From NCBI GenBank assembly GCA_028583415.1, contig CM053266.1, forward strand, positions 30,511,271-30,575,270: DNA of 64,000 nt, given 5' to 3'. The position numbers and the translations under genes were made by a program. The DNA comes from Protea cynaroides. Taxonomy: Eukaryota; Streptophyta; Magnoliopsida; Proteales; Proteaceae. Of this stretch, positions 1-14,378 are shown piece by piece. Within the stretch, counting starts at the first letter, position 1. Every line of letters starts with the position of its first letter. The notes below the pieces were generated by a model. The model worked only from the letters and a program-made list of their open reading frames with translations, made no database searches and was not told the origin of the DNA.

Positions 1-549
1 TATATATATCTGTTACTGCCCTTGGATCCCCATCCATTTAGTGAGTGATGGGTGCTAGATACGACCTTTTACCAGTTGCTACTAAGCTACGGCCAATTTC
101 ATAACTCAGCACACCATGACCTTATATTTATCTGTAAATACAACTATGATTAATATTATTTATTTATTTACCCCCCCCCCAAAAAAAAAAAACCCCCATC
201 TTTTAAACAGAATATACAGCAGTCACTTCATAGCATTTCGACACTAGCACGTTCATACATGTTGACATAAACAAAGATCAAAACGTAGCCCTTGTTACAT
301 AGACTACTTCGAACTTTTAAGAAGAATAATGCGTCTAGTTAGTAAACTCAATATTTAAATCTCTTAAATTAAGTACAACAATACAAAAGCTCTGTAAAAA
401 ATTAATTGAAGAAAACCAAATATAGTGGAGTTTTCTATGTTATTGTGAGTTAGAACAACATTGAATGAATTCCATACTTACCCCCCTCCCCACCCCACCC
501 CCCCTCCCCCCCCTAAAAAAAAACAAAAATTTGAATGAATTCCATGTTT
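1..549. other. 3' flank of the tRNA methyltransferase gene, no gene seen
   Basis: AT-rich sequence downstream of the stop codon of the minus-strand methyltransferase gene. It holds two C-rich homopolymer stretches (about 171-197 and 481-514). Part of it is presumably the 3' UTR; I see no other coding signal. Confidence 0.6.
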
Positions 550-3500
550 TTACCTCTCTAGAAGCATCACCAGTTCACAGTGTGGGGTATGTGGAAAGAG
601 ATCAACAGCCATCGTTTTGACAGGCCGAAAAGGTTCTGAGTTGGGCATGGACTTGGCCCTGTGTCTAGCGAGACCTGCAATGCCCACATTCCTCCATAGC
701 CGGTTATTCTTATTCCCTTTCTCAGTTTTGGCAGGGGATGGTGTACAGAGCTCGATCGCATTTGCCATTAAGGTTTCAGGGTTACACGAGATGTAACTGA
801 AGAAGAGGAAACCAGGTGACATTAAAGATGCTTGTAAAGCTCACGGCTAAACAACACAAACAAAGCACATAGAAGACCCAGAATGGAAACTTACACAAGC
901 CGCCGCAGACATGGATGAGTCCTTAAAGTTTTAATAACCTGCGAGACCCATCAAAACAGATACTATTAATCAGTAAGGTTGTCAATACGCCAGGATAGGT
1001 GGCTAAGATTTGGGCAATTGGCCCAGGGGAGGGGGGAGGGAGAGACCAGTGAAAAGGAGGGGCTGTAAGAGCAAGTCAACTATCATCATGGAAACCGATT
1101 CAGGGCCATTGACCCAGCTGATGGCATAAGGCTTAGCTAGGATAGGTAGTTCAACTTTTAGTACACAATTTGAAAAAAAGAGAGAGATTCTATAAAAGTG
1201 GCATATTCAATTTGAATAATCTCAGTAATGGAATATGAATATCCATGACTAAGTTAACAAAATCTTGAACAATAATATCAATCAAAACTCAAAAATCACC
1301 AGCCATTTTTTTAGAAGTCAATGAAAATTTAAAAATTTAAGCGGAAAAATTGGTGAGTATACTTCTCAAGGGCAGTTAAAGCACTGACTTCTCCCCGCCC
1401 CCGCGGGGTTGTTAAATTGGTAAATATTGTGATGCCTTAAAATCACTTGGCTGAGACACTAGAAGACAAGCTATAATTTCCTGATAAAAAGAGACCTCAA
1501 CCATCAGTCAGGCTGAACCAATTGTGGTAATAGAGCTTTTTTGGATTGGACACACAAGAGCCCAAGCTTTGCTTCGAGTCACTTTTGGGCTAATATGTCA
1601 GCTCCCCAATATTACTACACATGCATCCACACCGCCACACAACCCCCCCTCCCACAACCACTCAGACATACAGACAAACCCATACCCATACCAATACCAA
1701 AGAAAAGGAATATGGTACTTACAACAGGATGAAGACCTCCACGTGGAGGATCAACAATAGCAACGACCTCTTTATATTTAGGCACTTGATTATTATTGTC
1801 TTCCATAATGCAGCTACTCTTGATTGGGTCTTCAAGCTGTTCCCCATCTTTATCTGGACAGCTGGATGCACTTTTAACATCACTCTGTTGGTGTTCCAAG
1901 CCTTCTTCAAGATATTGTATTTTGTTCATTGAAGCATCTTGCTCTTTTTCTCTATCATGTGAATCTTCTTCTTCATTGCTTTTAGGGGCATTTTCAGTTT
2001 CATCTTGCTTGGGCAGCACGTCTAAATATTCTTTCAATATAGATCCCATGACATCCTCTGCCTGTGGCCATACAAAGAGGCATGCATGTTCTTGTCAACA
2101 ATTCTTAAAGCACAAGAAAAGGTAAACCAATCTCTCCCTCTCCCATTCCAATCTAAAATATGTATTTTATGCAATGCACACTTGCACTTTTTACTCAAGT
2201 ATTGTAGGGTTTTACGATACTTGTGTACTCTCTTTTCATGACTATGATACAGAGTACTGACAAAGTTGAGATGAGTTTATGGATGAATGCATCATTACAA
2301 TACAAGGACAAACATGGCAACTAAATTTAATGAACCAACCCTAAAACGCACCTTCCCACAGACAAACCTGCAGTTTTTTATGCCATTGATCACTGCATTC
2401 TGATGAGCATCAGCGACCGCAGAAGCATTCATTTCAATGCCTACAACCTGGTAAAGACTTCTGAGTTCAGAATACAGGATATCTATTTATTCATAAATAT
2501 GTTACATGAAAATGATAACCTCCCCTCCAAAAAGTTACCTCCAAAAAGTTAAAAGTGGAGGGGGGAGGGAGAAGAAACAGCTCCCAAATTGGGAGATAAG
2601 TGAGGCGCATGACTCATCAATGCTCCTTACTGAACCAAGTTGTAAAAGGTTGCTTTCCTTCTGTTAATTTACAAATAGATTGTTTATGAAAATAAACTTT
2701 TTTTTTTAGTTTATTGATTTCTCTTCCTTTATGTCATTATCAGTTGGATGGTTGGCCTGGCAGGGCATCAGAGTGTGATGAACACAGTTTAACTCATAAA
2801 TCATCGTGCTTGAGGCCAAAGAAGCAAAAAAAACTTATCTGACTTGGCCTGATTTTCAGAGACTTGATGAAGCAGGCAAGTATGGAACCTGCCATTTCTC
2901 GTAAAACAAGAATTTTAAGCTTCCCAGGCTCAAACTTTGATGACCACTTATTAGGCAATCTGGATCTTAATCTGGGTCTTTCCAAGATACAAATGTGGAT
3001 TCAAGATGAAACTGTGCTCAAAATCACAGTTCAAGATTTCGGCTTCAACAAATGTCCAAACAAAATGCAAGGTGACTTAGCAGGTTTACATAATTTCCCC
3101 CAAAATTTTGTCTCGTTTTGGGCATTTTACTTAAATTTTGACTATTTTGACAGATTTCGTACAATATTTTGGCAAATACTCAACAGATTTCACTACAATT
3201 TTAGTCATTTCAGCTCATTTCGATCACTTTGCCTAAGAACTATAAAACTGAAACCATAAATTTTTTGGCAAAATCCTTCATTTTGCTGTGGAAGAATGCT
3301 TAAAGGACAACTATGGAACATCCACACCAACATTCGAGTGTATCTCAAGCATTATTTAGTCAAATTTTCACCTATAAGATTGCAACCATAGAAAGGATAC
3401 AGTATACCATGTTATACACAAGCAACACAGAATCTGAATCCAAACTACTATTTTGGGGATGGGTTTTTATAATTTAAAGGTTCACACATGTTTATAGATG

Positions 3501-6500
3501 TTTTTTTTGTTCCTAGTGCATACTTTAGTTGTTTTAATTGCATTTTGTGTCTTTTAGTACCAAAGCATGTATAGAATAAGCTATAATACAAAAGGTATAG
3601 AGCAAGGTTCGGCGTACACTGCCAACCTAGGGTCCAAAGTCAAACTACCATTTTGTGAGCTTTCCTTGCAATCTGAGGGTTCAAATATTTTTATAAAGGC
3701 TTAATTAAGGGTTACATGAAATTTCGACCCAAAATATGGCTATTTGACCACCAAAATAACAATAGAAAAATACTGCCAAAACATAAACCATTTCGCTGGC
3801 ATATTTTGGTTTCGCCAACCAGCGAAACGATTGGCGAAACCCGAATTTAGAATTATGCTCAGAATTCACTTGGGGCCCCATAGCAAAGCAGCTTCACGAG
3901 GATTAAAGCACTATTATTGTCTTATGGACAATGTTTTGAAGCCTGGAACGAATACCCAATCATTTTGAGCACTGGGTGGACGATCATTGATTAATCCCAC
4001 AGATCAACCAACTGGTCTAGAAATTTTGCATGAGCAAATATTTAGTTTAATATTAAATAAGCCTTTTAGATAATGGGTTGTTGGTAGTTCGACTATCCTA
4101 GTTTAACTTCATACACCATGTCATTGACAATGAAGTTCGATGGAAAAGGGGGAATAGAGGTTGATCAAACCCATTCTACTCACCAGTTGCAGCTCAACTT
4201 GTTATGAGTTAGAATTTGTCAATTTTGTTATCAACAACGGATATCCCAGAAACCAGTGTAAGGGGATTCAGCCAATGGTATAATCTAATGAGTAAAAGAG
4301 TTTAACATATCATGACAATTCTACCTAAATTCCGGAGACCTGTCGCCTTAAGTTCTTCATTGGATATTTAATGCAATCCCAAGTTACAAACCGCTTGGGC
4401 TCACAATCAATGATAAAACTCAAATTTAAAGGAGTAGTCATCTTTCCAACAAATCCGAGAGGCTTGAATCCGAGTTATATTGAAGGAGTTATGCTTTGAT
4501 CAAATCTTATTTGGAGTAGGCATATATTGTTTAAAGTCAACCCTGAATGGAAATTATTTTTTAGGCATTAAAACAAAATGATTATTTCAATGCAATTCTG
4601 GTTTTTAGTGATGTTTTACTATAATAAAATTGTTAAACAAAAAAAAAAGATTCATGAAATTTTTAGATTGGAAAAAACCCTAGCGTTTGAAAGTTGAATA
4701 TCACCCCTGGAACCAAAAATCCGATTTTTGTTCTTGAACTAGAGAGTTGACTTTTTATCCTTTAGGAAATTGAATTTTAAACTATTTTTATTGGATTCAA
4801 ATGGAAGTGTTTACTTATTTATCAAAGATATCTTAAGTGAGTGAAATAAAAATTATACAAAAATATTTACTTAATGCATTGGTTTCAAACAAGTTCTCGA
4901 ACCATGATCAATACACTATACATATAGAACCCTCTGAGTCCCGAAAGCTTTGTACCTTCAACAAACAAATTAGAACACAAGTGTTTGAATCATACCATAC
5001 CAACTCGATGCGCTAATGTCAGGCCAATTGTTCCAGTCCCACAACATATATCAAAAAGCAAGGTATTAGGACCCAGACCTGCCCAGTCACCAGCAAGCAA
5101 GTACAACTTCTCTGCAGCAAGAGTGTTAACCTGCAGTTTTGTGAGATTTGCGAAATACAGTTTTATTGGATTAAACATTTAAGCAAGAGAAATGTACAAT
5201 TGCAGGGTCCTAACTTGGAAAAAAGCTGTTGGTGATATGGAGAAGCGAAGATTGCATATGTAGTCATGAATTCTTGCTTCCGTGGTGTTATTTATGTCAT
5301 CTGGTCCACTAGTGGCCTCTGCCTTTGGAATATGTAGAGGGCGCAATGGGGCATCAGCTGGTGCAACGTTTGATATTCCTGTGTGATCCTGCAAGACAAT
5401 CAAACCACCATACAGACAGAGACACATAAGAGAAAGAATAAAAATATTGGAAAACTCCCTCGGGAGAACATGCATATGTTCTGTAAAAGGATTTCAGCCT
5501 AAGTGGAAAAATTCAGTGTGTGGGTTGTCATCACTCGATTAATCCTATGAGAATACCTTAAACCAACAATTTGCATTATTGGATAACTCTCACTCACCAT
5601 TCAATCTATCAACGTTTTAATGAAAGAATGCCATGCATTGGATCATACAAGCAGGTCCATTATTTCATAGTATAACTTCTGAATGGGACCCATAAAACTA
5701 AAGTTCCATGGTGCTCCAATCAGATACGTTATAAGATAATTCTTATCAATCAAAGCATCATCTTTTCCTAAAAGAACCACACACTTCTTTTAAGCACACA
5801 AAGAATTGCTTCATATCATATGTGAGATTAATTGAAAGGTTCCATTATGGCCAAGAAGATCCTCTAGATGGTAAACTTCTAACTAGAGTTCCCCTCCTTT
5901 TACATTTGCAACCTCTGCACCCATATGCTGATCCTGCCCCTAAAGTCTACCCTATAGGTGCCTTGGATTTCCTTTACTTTTCAAATCAAGTAGAGGTTCC
6001 ATCATTCTCACGCACATTGCACCTCTATTCTGTTGTCAGTTGACACTATGGTTGATGTTACAATTTCTCTAGGCATTCCAAATCTATATTAAGACAGATC
6101 CAGCGAACTAGCTGACTATTTAGAATAAAACTGAAGGACTGAACTAATCACTCAAATACAAAACGTGTCAATTTGGAGGGTGTTGAGATTTTTTTGTATG
6201 TTCCAAGCTTGAGAAGGGAGTGTTGAGATAGCAAGGTCAATATCCACTATGTGGTGTCAATACTATCTCATGAGGTGTCCTATTGTGGTTAGTCCTGTCA
6301 TGAGGTGTCCTATTGTGGTTAGCAAGTCACAGGTTTTCAGAGAAACTATAAATATATGTAATGGCCATAGGCCATCAACATCGACTTGGAAGAGTTAAGC
6401 AGTTTAGTTTTCTGAAATATTGTGCTGAGAATCCAATGCTACTTCTGTGGATTCGGGAATGTTTAACTGGTGGATTCTGGGTGTACTTGATGGATTCCAA

Positions 6501-8904
6501 GTGACTGGGTGTATTTGGTGGATTCTTAGTGGAATAGATTTATTTTCACAGGTTTGGTGGATTCTTGGCCTATTATCCTATCTATCTGTCAGCTTCTGAT
6601 TTGATTGCAGGTTCTGCTTGTCGAATCACAGCTGTTATGTTCTTGTTTCTAGTTTCCTACTTGCAGAAAGATGGTTCCAGATCTCACAAACCAGCCGTTA
6701 GAATTTAATCAAATTTGACAGGCTCATTATACCTGCTAAATTAGCCCTTGGATTGCAATTTCAGAACTATCCGATCTGAATGGCTGAAGCTATTGACTCT
6801 TCTTTGTTAACCCACCTGTTATCCTGTTTGAGCTAACATCGTACTGGATTTCCTGGTTTGGGATTACTCCATTATAAATAATGGACATTGTGTCATTGCC
6901 ACAGTAGGAACGACTAGACCACATATACAGTAACAAAAAAATAAAATTAAAAAAGTATATAAGTAATAGACAAAGTGTCAGAATGTTTAAATGATTAATT
7001 TCATGGACATAATGGGAGTAACACTAATTACTGTCTTATTCTAGTTAAGATTTATAATCAAGTGAGTGCCATTTCACTACCTAAACCATGAAAACCACAG
7101 AAACTACCAACTCAACCTATGGTATAATGAAATCAATTTATCGATTTCTGCAAACATAATGAAGAACAAACTGGAAAGAATCACACTTTCAGCTTTCTAG
7201 TTCTTAAAAATCACTCCAGATATAAACCATTACAACAACAAAGTAAGCAAATCCGAACAGAGACCGAACAGAAGCTTTGCACAAGCCTCCCATAGGTTAA
7301 AAGAATTGGTACCTGAACTACCAATGCTGTCAGGGGAAGAGGTGGAGAATTTTCAGCAGCTCCTGAAACAAGATGTTGAGTCATTCTCTGAAGTTCACTT
7401 GTTATCAGTTCATCATCAAAACCCAATGTGGAAACCTGTAGATCAGAGGTTAAGACAAGGAACAGAAAACTAGAATTTGACCATTTGAGAGCTAGGTTTG
7501 ATACCATAACTTGGACTTGATTATGGACTAAAAATGATCAAATTGAGATTTGGACGACAACTAGACCAAGATTTCAATTTGAAAAACCTCATGCCTTTAT
7601 TTTGAAATTCAAACTTCCAGCACCATATTGAGTTTTCCAACCCAACTTCCTGTCTAAATTGACTTTTAAGTGGAAAAGACCGCTACACTGCGGCATAAAA
7701 CAGAATCTTTTTGTGTGGCACTTCTCCACTAACCATAATTTCTTATTCCCGAGCCCCCTATAAAAACAAAGTCCAATAATACCAAAGAAAATATGACCTT
7801 CGGACTAAAATACCCCTAAAGTAATCTGCATATCACGGTCGTGTCGACCGGCAATCATGAACCCTTAAGTTAAATCTGAAACTTTCAAGTTCTTTCTCAA
7901 GTTTCTAAAATACTGTATGGTTAATGACCTTAATACAAGAGCACATACCCACTCAAAGAACAACTAAAAGGCTCTGAATTGCATTAAAAAAGACAGACCT
8001 GAACCATAAGCATGACTTCCGAGATTTCAGACACAGGATTTTCAGTCTCAACAGCCTGACCCCGACCTCGGCCTTCTCGAACCTAATATAAAAAATCAAT
8101 CCATAGAATGTTAAGTGCAAAAGTATAGTAACCTCAATGTCACGTGCATCCTAATAGATGAACAAAATCCACAATTAACTAGACCTATTGTGTTAGTGTA
8201 TAAGTTGCAAGAGAATAAAGTGTATAATTAGTTCCCTAAAAGTTTATGGCAACCACCAGAGATTACCGTCAATTGACGCCAAAACCCAGTGTTATTGATT
8301 CTGTTCCAGATGGGTAGAATTGAATTCTGTAAAAATTCTTGAAATATCAAGGCAAATCTGCGTGCAATTCTAGAAACATTTTTGCAGTTCGCAGGCTCTC
8401 CAACTGCAGTCACACCCTCCCTGAGAAACCAAGGTATTACCTGTTTGGTAAACTAAGGCGAATAACCAAGTAAATAAGCACCTTAGGGGCCTAGAATCTG
8501 CATGAACTCAGCAGATCTAGAAATTGTAATCAAAAGATACTGACCTGAAGTTTCCGAGCGTAAAACCTACAGTTGGTTTTTCCTGAACAGAGTAGCCAAC
8601 TGAGAACTCACACTTGTTTCGGTATTCATTTACAAGGGGTGATTCAAGAATGCCCTCTAGTTTGCATGGAAGACCCCCTGCAGATATTAAAATGAGAGGA
8701 AAATAATGAGTTCCTACCATTTCCAAGAACTTCAGGAAAAAAGCACCCATAACGACCACTAACTACACTACTGACCTCTAACAAGAAAATCTTACTGATG
8801 CAGATTAAAGAGATGGATCCATTGGTGGTAGGTTTAAGAGAGAGAATAAGAGAAGATAAGGGGCTGTTCCAGATATGTGAACAGTATTTTAGAAGAAACT
8901 ATGT

Positions 8905-8956
<52 letters not shown>

Positions 8957-11565
8957 CAACTCAGACAAGACATGAATCCCAATCTCAAAACAAACTAAAT
9001 CTTAATAATTCCAATATCCATCATCATTAGGGTTTTTTTTTTTTTTTGGGGTGAGGGGGAGGGGAATGTTACATATTTATAAGAAAACAGAAGAAGTCTC
9101 CTAAATCTATAATTCTTAGGTAGCTCGACTCACTTAACTAACAAGCACTCTAAAATACTTTAACTAATTAGAATTGTTGAAGCTTAAAACTTCTAGATAA
9201 CTTGGACCCCACACAATTAACCAAAACAGTATCAGTCCATATTGGTGTCAGCCGGTACCAATACGGAATAGTTTAAAAAAAAATGACAATGCAATGCCAA
9301 TTGTTCATTAGTGAACAACTCACTCAGGCAAAGCAAAATGACAAGTCACAACCAGCCACCAAGACTACTCTTTTGTATCTCTGTTTATCCACCCCACCCC
9401 CTCCATAATTACCATTTTCTATTTCTCTACAAACTTCTTTCGCTCATTCTACCCAGCCTTCATGTGTAGGAATCTATCCTACATCTTAGGAGTAAAACAA
9501 GGTCAATTTGGCACATTAAGCAACATATTCCAACAATCATCTGCCAAAAACTTCATACATTACAAATTGAATAAGAACTTGCAAAGTGATGAAGTCATAG
9601 GTTGTCAAGTGTCAACCATGACAGAAGTGGGTTTCATCATTACCACGAGACACATAGAGAAGATGCACACAAGCAAGTGACAGAGAGAGAGAAATGTTGA
9701 ATCAGAAGTACCATCCATACAGGAAATAAGAATGTTACCAATTTCTCTGGACTTGATAATCCATTCTGGAAGAGGAATTCCATCTGGACAAGCCTTACGT
9801 GCATTTCGAGTCTACATGTAAAAGACCCAGAGCTCAGTTTCAATGTTACTAATACATTATAATTTTTATGAAAAATGAATGTTTTTCCTTTACATATGAT
9901 ATCAAAAGAAACTAAAATTTGGTATCTTACAAGTTTTTTAAGAGTTTGTAAGAGTGTGCCTTTCTTGTGTTCCAACTGATCACTGTAGGGCATATGAGCA
10001 AGGGGAGTCACCACAGCACAAACACTTCTTTCCCTTGAAACAGAACCATCAATTACTGACTCGCCCTTATCCTGAGAACCATTTAGAGAAATAGAAGCAC
10101 CTGGACCCTCGTTAGTCAATAAAGTTCCTGTAGGTTGCTTGATGCTTTCACTCACTATAGTTTTCATCTCAAATGATCGTGGGGTGACATCTGCAACCTT
10201 AACATGCTTACAGGCTGTAGGTTTTCCATCCAGCATCTGTAGCATTTGAGAATGTAAGACAATCGTAAAGTGCTCTGTAAAGCATTTATACTGTAGAATA
10301 TGGTACAAGGGATACCTCAATCGCTCTTTTGACCTGTTGGGTATTTTCAAAGGTCACAAAACCAACAGTCATACCTTTCTTCTTCTTAACTGTATCAAAC
10401 AGAATGCCCTGTGAAATCATAAGAATCAAGTACAATCCTCAGCGTTCAGTTTCTTTCCCTAAAGCAAAATATTATCTTTTGAAAAATGGAAAGCTGTAAT
10501 TAGTACATAAAGTAAAAATACTAGCATAAGAGTGTTCCTCTTTCAACCTCTCTTGGTTATGGTGCCAGCTAAAGAATTTCTGGATCTTTCCCTCTAACAT
10601 AGAGATACTTGTTAAAGAAACAATGGACCTACACCCAGATAATGAATCTCCAAAGAATTCGATAGGGAATAAGAATCAAACGAAAAGAGACAAGTTATCC
10701 CTACGTCTCTAGTGATTCTTGGTTGGTAATACAGACTGCTTATCTCAATATAAACAAGCCAACACTGAGACTGAAACATCATTCGTTAAACAATAGGAAC
10801 ATTGTTATAATACATCTTAAAACACATCAAAGGCCATTGCTCGACAAGCAAGAGTTCAAAATTGCTAAGTCACTGATAAATGAGTGTGACAGGTTGTGAG
10901 CAATCAAACCAAAAGGCTGAGGTAAAAAACAATAGACTCAAATTGAAACAACAACTAAAAACGGAAGACCCGCTTGCCTGCTCAGTAAGATAGCTCCTCA
11001 AATTGTCCGAATCCCATTTCCGCGGGAGATGCTCTAAGCATTTGGCAAGGGAGGGATCTGACGAGTAGACGAGAGCATCTCCCAAATAAAAAGTTTTAAC
11101 TTTCTCTCCACTCTCGCACTTCATAAGCTTCTTTGCCCTTTCGGAAGTCGGGTCCCATGTATTATCCGGACGAAGCCGCAGTTCTTCTTCGCCATGGGCA
11201 AACCTACAAGCGTCCCCGTGGCTGCAAGACCCCGATGCGCTCCTGAAATACGAACACAGGGTTGTCTTCCATAAAGGTTTTTGTATATCTTTGGCTTCTC
11301 CGTTTCCTTCCTCAGGGCCCTCTCTGTCTCTCTTCCTTTTCTCAACTGAATCCAAGCAATGTTGTGTTTCTTCGCCCAACACAAACTCTACTTTATCACT
11401 TCGTTCCTCGATCGTTGCTGCTGCCCCTACTTCTGGGGTTTTTTGACGCAGTTGCTCGATAGAATCACATTCATTCACAGGCTGGGGATCCAACGAGAGG
11501 ATTATTTGGGGAGAAGGGTTTAAAGCATTGGTGGTGGTAGCATCGGTTTCTGGTGAATCCTGCAT
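550..11565 (-). CDS. TRMT2A: CCCH zinc-finger tRNA (uracil-5-)-methyltransferase, TRMT2A/Trm2-like, 14 exons, complete
   Basis: SAM-dependent enzyme of the RumA/TrmA family, expected to make m5U54 in tRNA; the plant form carries an N-terminal CCCH finger. Exons: 11565-10978, 10408-10316, 10236-9931, 9811-9739, 8677-8545, 8420-8267, 8082-7999, 7435-7313, 5388-5215, 5130-4996, 2447-2352, 2061-1723, 938-895, 796-550. All phases join to 862 residues. The start is the first in-frame ATG after an upstream TAG. A C-x9-C-x5-C-x3-H finger lies at residues 104-124. An RRM-like stretch with KGMTVGFVTF crosses exon 2. The SAM loop DICCGTG is at 603-609, DPPR at 757-760, and SCNP with the catalytic Cys785 near the end. 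An acidic, low-complexity insert (about 670-750) separates the SAM loop from DPPR. Intron 1 has a GC donor. Introns 9 and 10 (1.9 and 2.5 kb) hold repeats. Arabidopsis At2g28450 is the likely counterpart (recalled). Confidence 0.93.
2448..4995 (-). other. Large intron 10 of the tRNA methyltransferase gene
   Basis: 2.5-kb intron between the exon with the SAM loop and the exon beginning VVGIEMNAS. The sequence is AT-rich, with short internal near-repeats such as GGCGAAAC/TTCGCCAA around 3790-3845. I see no conserved coding frame inside. Confidence 0.7.
6211..6660 (+). mobile_element. copia-type 3' LTR with polypurine tract, in intron 9
   Basis: A polypurine tract, gagaagggag (6211-6220), is followed directly by TGTTGAGATAGC, the usual junction between a Ty1-copia internal region and its 3' LTR. 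Inside are a 27-bp sequence repeated twice (near 6272-6325), a TATA-like ctataaatat, and several variants of a TGGTGGATTC motif. It is antisense to the host gene. The right end is uncertain; upstream coding sequence is too decayed to trust. Confidence 0.55.
8907..8950. repeat. (GA)n microsatellite in intron 4
   Basis: Uninterrupted GA dinucleotides of about 22 units within the intron between the fourth and fifth exons of the methyltransferase gene. Confidence 0.95.
10409..10977 (-). other. GC-AG intron 1 of the tRNA methyltransferase gene
   Basis: Exon 1 ends ...CTT ACT GAG CAG and is followed by GCAAGC, not GT. The acceptor is ...TTTCACAG before GGC ATT CTG. Joining at these points gives continuous frame (LTEQ-GILFDTVKKKKG) with the family's RRM-like sequence, and no GT donor nearby does so. 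The rest of the donor (CAG|GCAAG) is the strong consensus that GC donors usually need. Confidence 0.85.
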
Positions 11566-12929
11566 CGTTGGGAAGTTCGTTACCGCTCTGCTAGAGTGCA
11601 ACGCAACGACTGGGGCAACTGCCTAACTGGGGAGTAGTAGCAGGTTACGAATGTACAACTGGAGAAGCCTTCTCCAATCTAGAAAACCCACACCAAGCGT
11701 TAAACGCCTCTGGAGGAGAGGAGAATCCTCTGAAGAGTGGATCGATCTCCTGGGGTTTTTTTTGAGAACACCGAAGACGTGAGCGGTTGCCTCCTATGTT
11801 GTCCAGGGTTCAAGAGACTGGAATCGGGGGCGAATAGGTGAGAATCGGCTATAAATGATGCAGAATTTCGGATCAATCATAATTGGGATCCGCGAGGCCA
11901 ATGTAACGGCGGAGCCGAACCGTTTCCTTACCCTGATGTTGTATAGGGGGATTAAGGCTGTGTTTGGTATTATTTTTGTTTTTGATTTTTGTTCAAATTT
12001 ATAGTTTTGAAGGGGTTTGGCATAATTTATGAGTGCTATTTATGAAAAATAAAAATAAAAACAAGTCAAAATTCAAAAAGAGGTTTAACCCTGATTTTTG
12101 TTTGTTTTGCACAAAACACTAAAATATGTGTTAAAATAAAGGGTTAAAAAGTAATTTAGTTTCCTTTTATAAATCCACCCCAAATCAAAGCACTCTTCGT
12201 TGACGAACGGAAGTAAAATATTGAGGCGGCCGTGTCATCCTAGAGCGGCTCGGGGGGGGGGGGGGGCGGCGGAAGACACTCATTCCAACGAAGGCGCGTC
12301 TTCTCCAAAGACCGGTCTTGGTTTGATTTCTTTCCATAATCCCATGTATTTGATGTGGGTTCTTTAGGGTTTCATTCTTCTTTTCAACTCCTCTCTTTCA
12401 ACATGACCTCTTGTCATCCATCAATACATTGGTTTCCCTCGTTCGTTTTATTATATAATTTTTTCTTCTTAATGTTTTATCTCCCTCTCCTATTTTTTCT
12501 TTCCCAATTGAGATTGGATCAACTTAACAAAGGAAGAGGAATAGCGCTCCATGACCGAAAAGAGGAAAACTTTCAAAATCATTTTTAGACATAGTATGCC
12601 AAATGTGTTTTTCATTCTATCATCTATTTTTTATTATAGCTACTAAACAACATTTTTTGAGAAAATCATTTTCAAAATAATTTTTTAAAAAAAAAGGTTA
12701 AATAAATAAAAATAAAAAAAAAAAAAGGAACAAAAAAGGCCTAGACCTTGGTGTTCAAGTAACCAACGAATGGGTCTTGTGCGCATGTCAATACATTGAT
12801 TTCCACGCAAAGTAAACAGCCGCTAAATCTCAACTTGAGGGGTGGTTCGATTTTAGAGGGGCTGATCCTGTATTGGGTACCTTTTTTTGGTGTTCTACAA
12901 CAACAATGTCTTATGAATCTTATCACAAC
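11566..12929. other. 5' leader and upstream region of the methyltransferase gene
   Basis: The leader and promoter of the minus-strand methyltransferase gene should lie here; no clear TATA box stands out. A 15-base poly-G run sits at 12252-12266. From about 11955 to 12130 the sequence is AT-rich and begins with GTGTTTGGTATT, a motif often seen at hAT-type MITE ends, but no matching end was found. No gene seen. Confidence 0.5.
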
Positions 12930-13361
12930 TAAATAACGCAGCTACAGAGATTCTTGCCCTAATCAGTTTTGTCTAATGTCATACCTGAAACTAGTCATAA
13001 GCTCTGTCTTTTCTCACTATATCCCTTAGAGTCATCTTAGGTTTGTCATTAGTTCATTTAAATCTTTCAAACTAAATCAAATCACTCCTCTATCCTAGAG
13101 CATCATGTATCGGCATTATTCCTAAATCAATTATAATACAATCATTCCTTACGTTATCATTCATAATTTGTTGTGTATGTATTTCGACATCTTCATTTCA
13201 GCTTCACTAAATTTGTCTATTTAATGTTTCTTAACTGCCTAACATTTTGCACCATATATCATAGTTGGTCGAATGACTATCTGATGAAAATTTCCTTTAT
13301 GTTTTAATAAACGCTACTTAGAACTTTAGACACATCTCTCTACTCCATCCATTATATTTTA
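12930..13361 (-). mobile_element. Non-LTR retrotransposon remnant (RTE-like), left part
   Basis: The stretch aligns by eye with the better preserved fragment at 21530-22085: CTAATCAGTTTTGTC, the GTCATCTTAGGTTTG block and TTCTGCACCATA-like motifs recur in the same order. It is the C-terminal tail of a reverse-transcriptase polyprotein, broken by many stops. The copy continues after 15878: it breaks off at ...TCCATTATATTTTA and resumes in the corresponding sequence of the related copies, so the Mutator-like element at 13362-15878 inserted into it. Confidence 0.7.
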
Positions 13362-14378
13362 GGGAAAATATTTTCCATACCCCCTGTAGTATGACTTAAT
13401 TTCACCCACCCGCCTTTGATTGCAATAATATCCCTAACATCCTCTACTTTTGAAAATATATATCACTCAGACCCCGCCGTTAAGTCATGTCCTTTAACCA
13501 TTGACATGACATCGTTTTAAATTCGTTAATGACAAAACTATGTATCTATATTTTACCTTTCTAATTTAAAAAATAAATAAATAAAGAATAATTTGTGAAA
13601 CCATTGGCGTGTTCTTACCAATCTCCGGCGATGACTTGGATTTTATTTTTTCTGATCTTTAGCTTAGACAATTTATCTAGTAATCTAAATTTTTATTTGT
13701 TTCTGATCTGAACCATCATCGAAACAGAGCCTCACAGGCCTACTGTTATTGCAATCTCCATTAACAACACCGTCTTTCTGCCATTCGATCCTCATCACCT
13801 TCTTACCCAGTTGGATCAGACCCATGGGAAGTGCAAACGCTAGAGACTCCACAATGCTCAAGTATCCCTTGGCAATGGTGATCTGCTTACCTAGGAACTC
13901 ACGGTATTTGCTCTCGGCTGAAGTCCAGGGTTGAAAGTCTGCTACCGAAGTATAAGTCATCTCCGAGCTCTCGTGCATCGCGAAGATTGCTTCTTGGAGC
14001 AGCTTTGTGCTCCAGCAACCGTACCCTTTGACATCGTCTCTTTGTTTCACGGAAACCCAATAAGCTTTGAGGGCCCATCGAATGAAAGAACCAATGTCAA
14101 GACCCTTCTTAGAGGAGCACATTTCAAGAGCTTGAGCTGAAATTGCATGGTAATTGACATCGAAATTGCCATTGCTGCTATTCCCAGTGACTTCTGATTC
14201 ACTAAGTTTCCCCTGAAAGAACTCCATCTTATTCTGGTAAGGAGTCGAAATGGGTTTGACGATGGAGAGATGGAGCTGAAACCCACCTTTGGCAATAGTG
14301 CCTGGGTCTTTGGCAAAGCCGTCCATGCACTCCCATTGCTCGTCTGACTCCAAAGCATGGATTTCTTGGGCAAATCTT

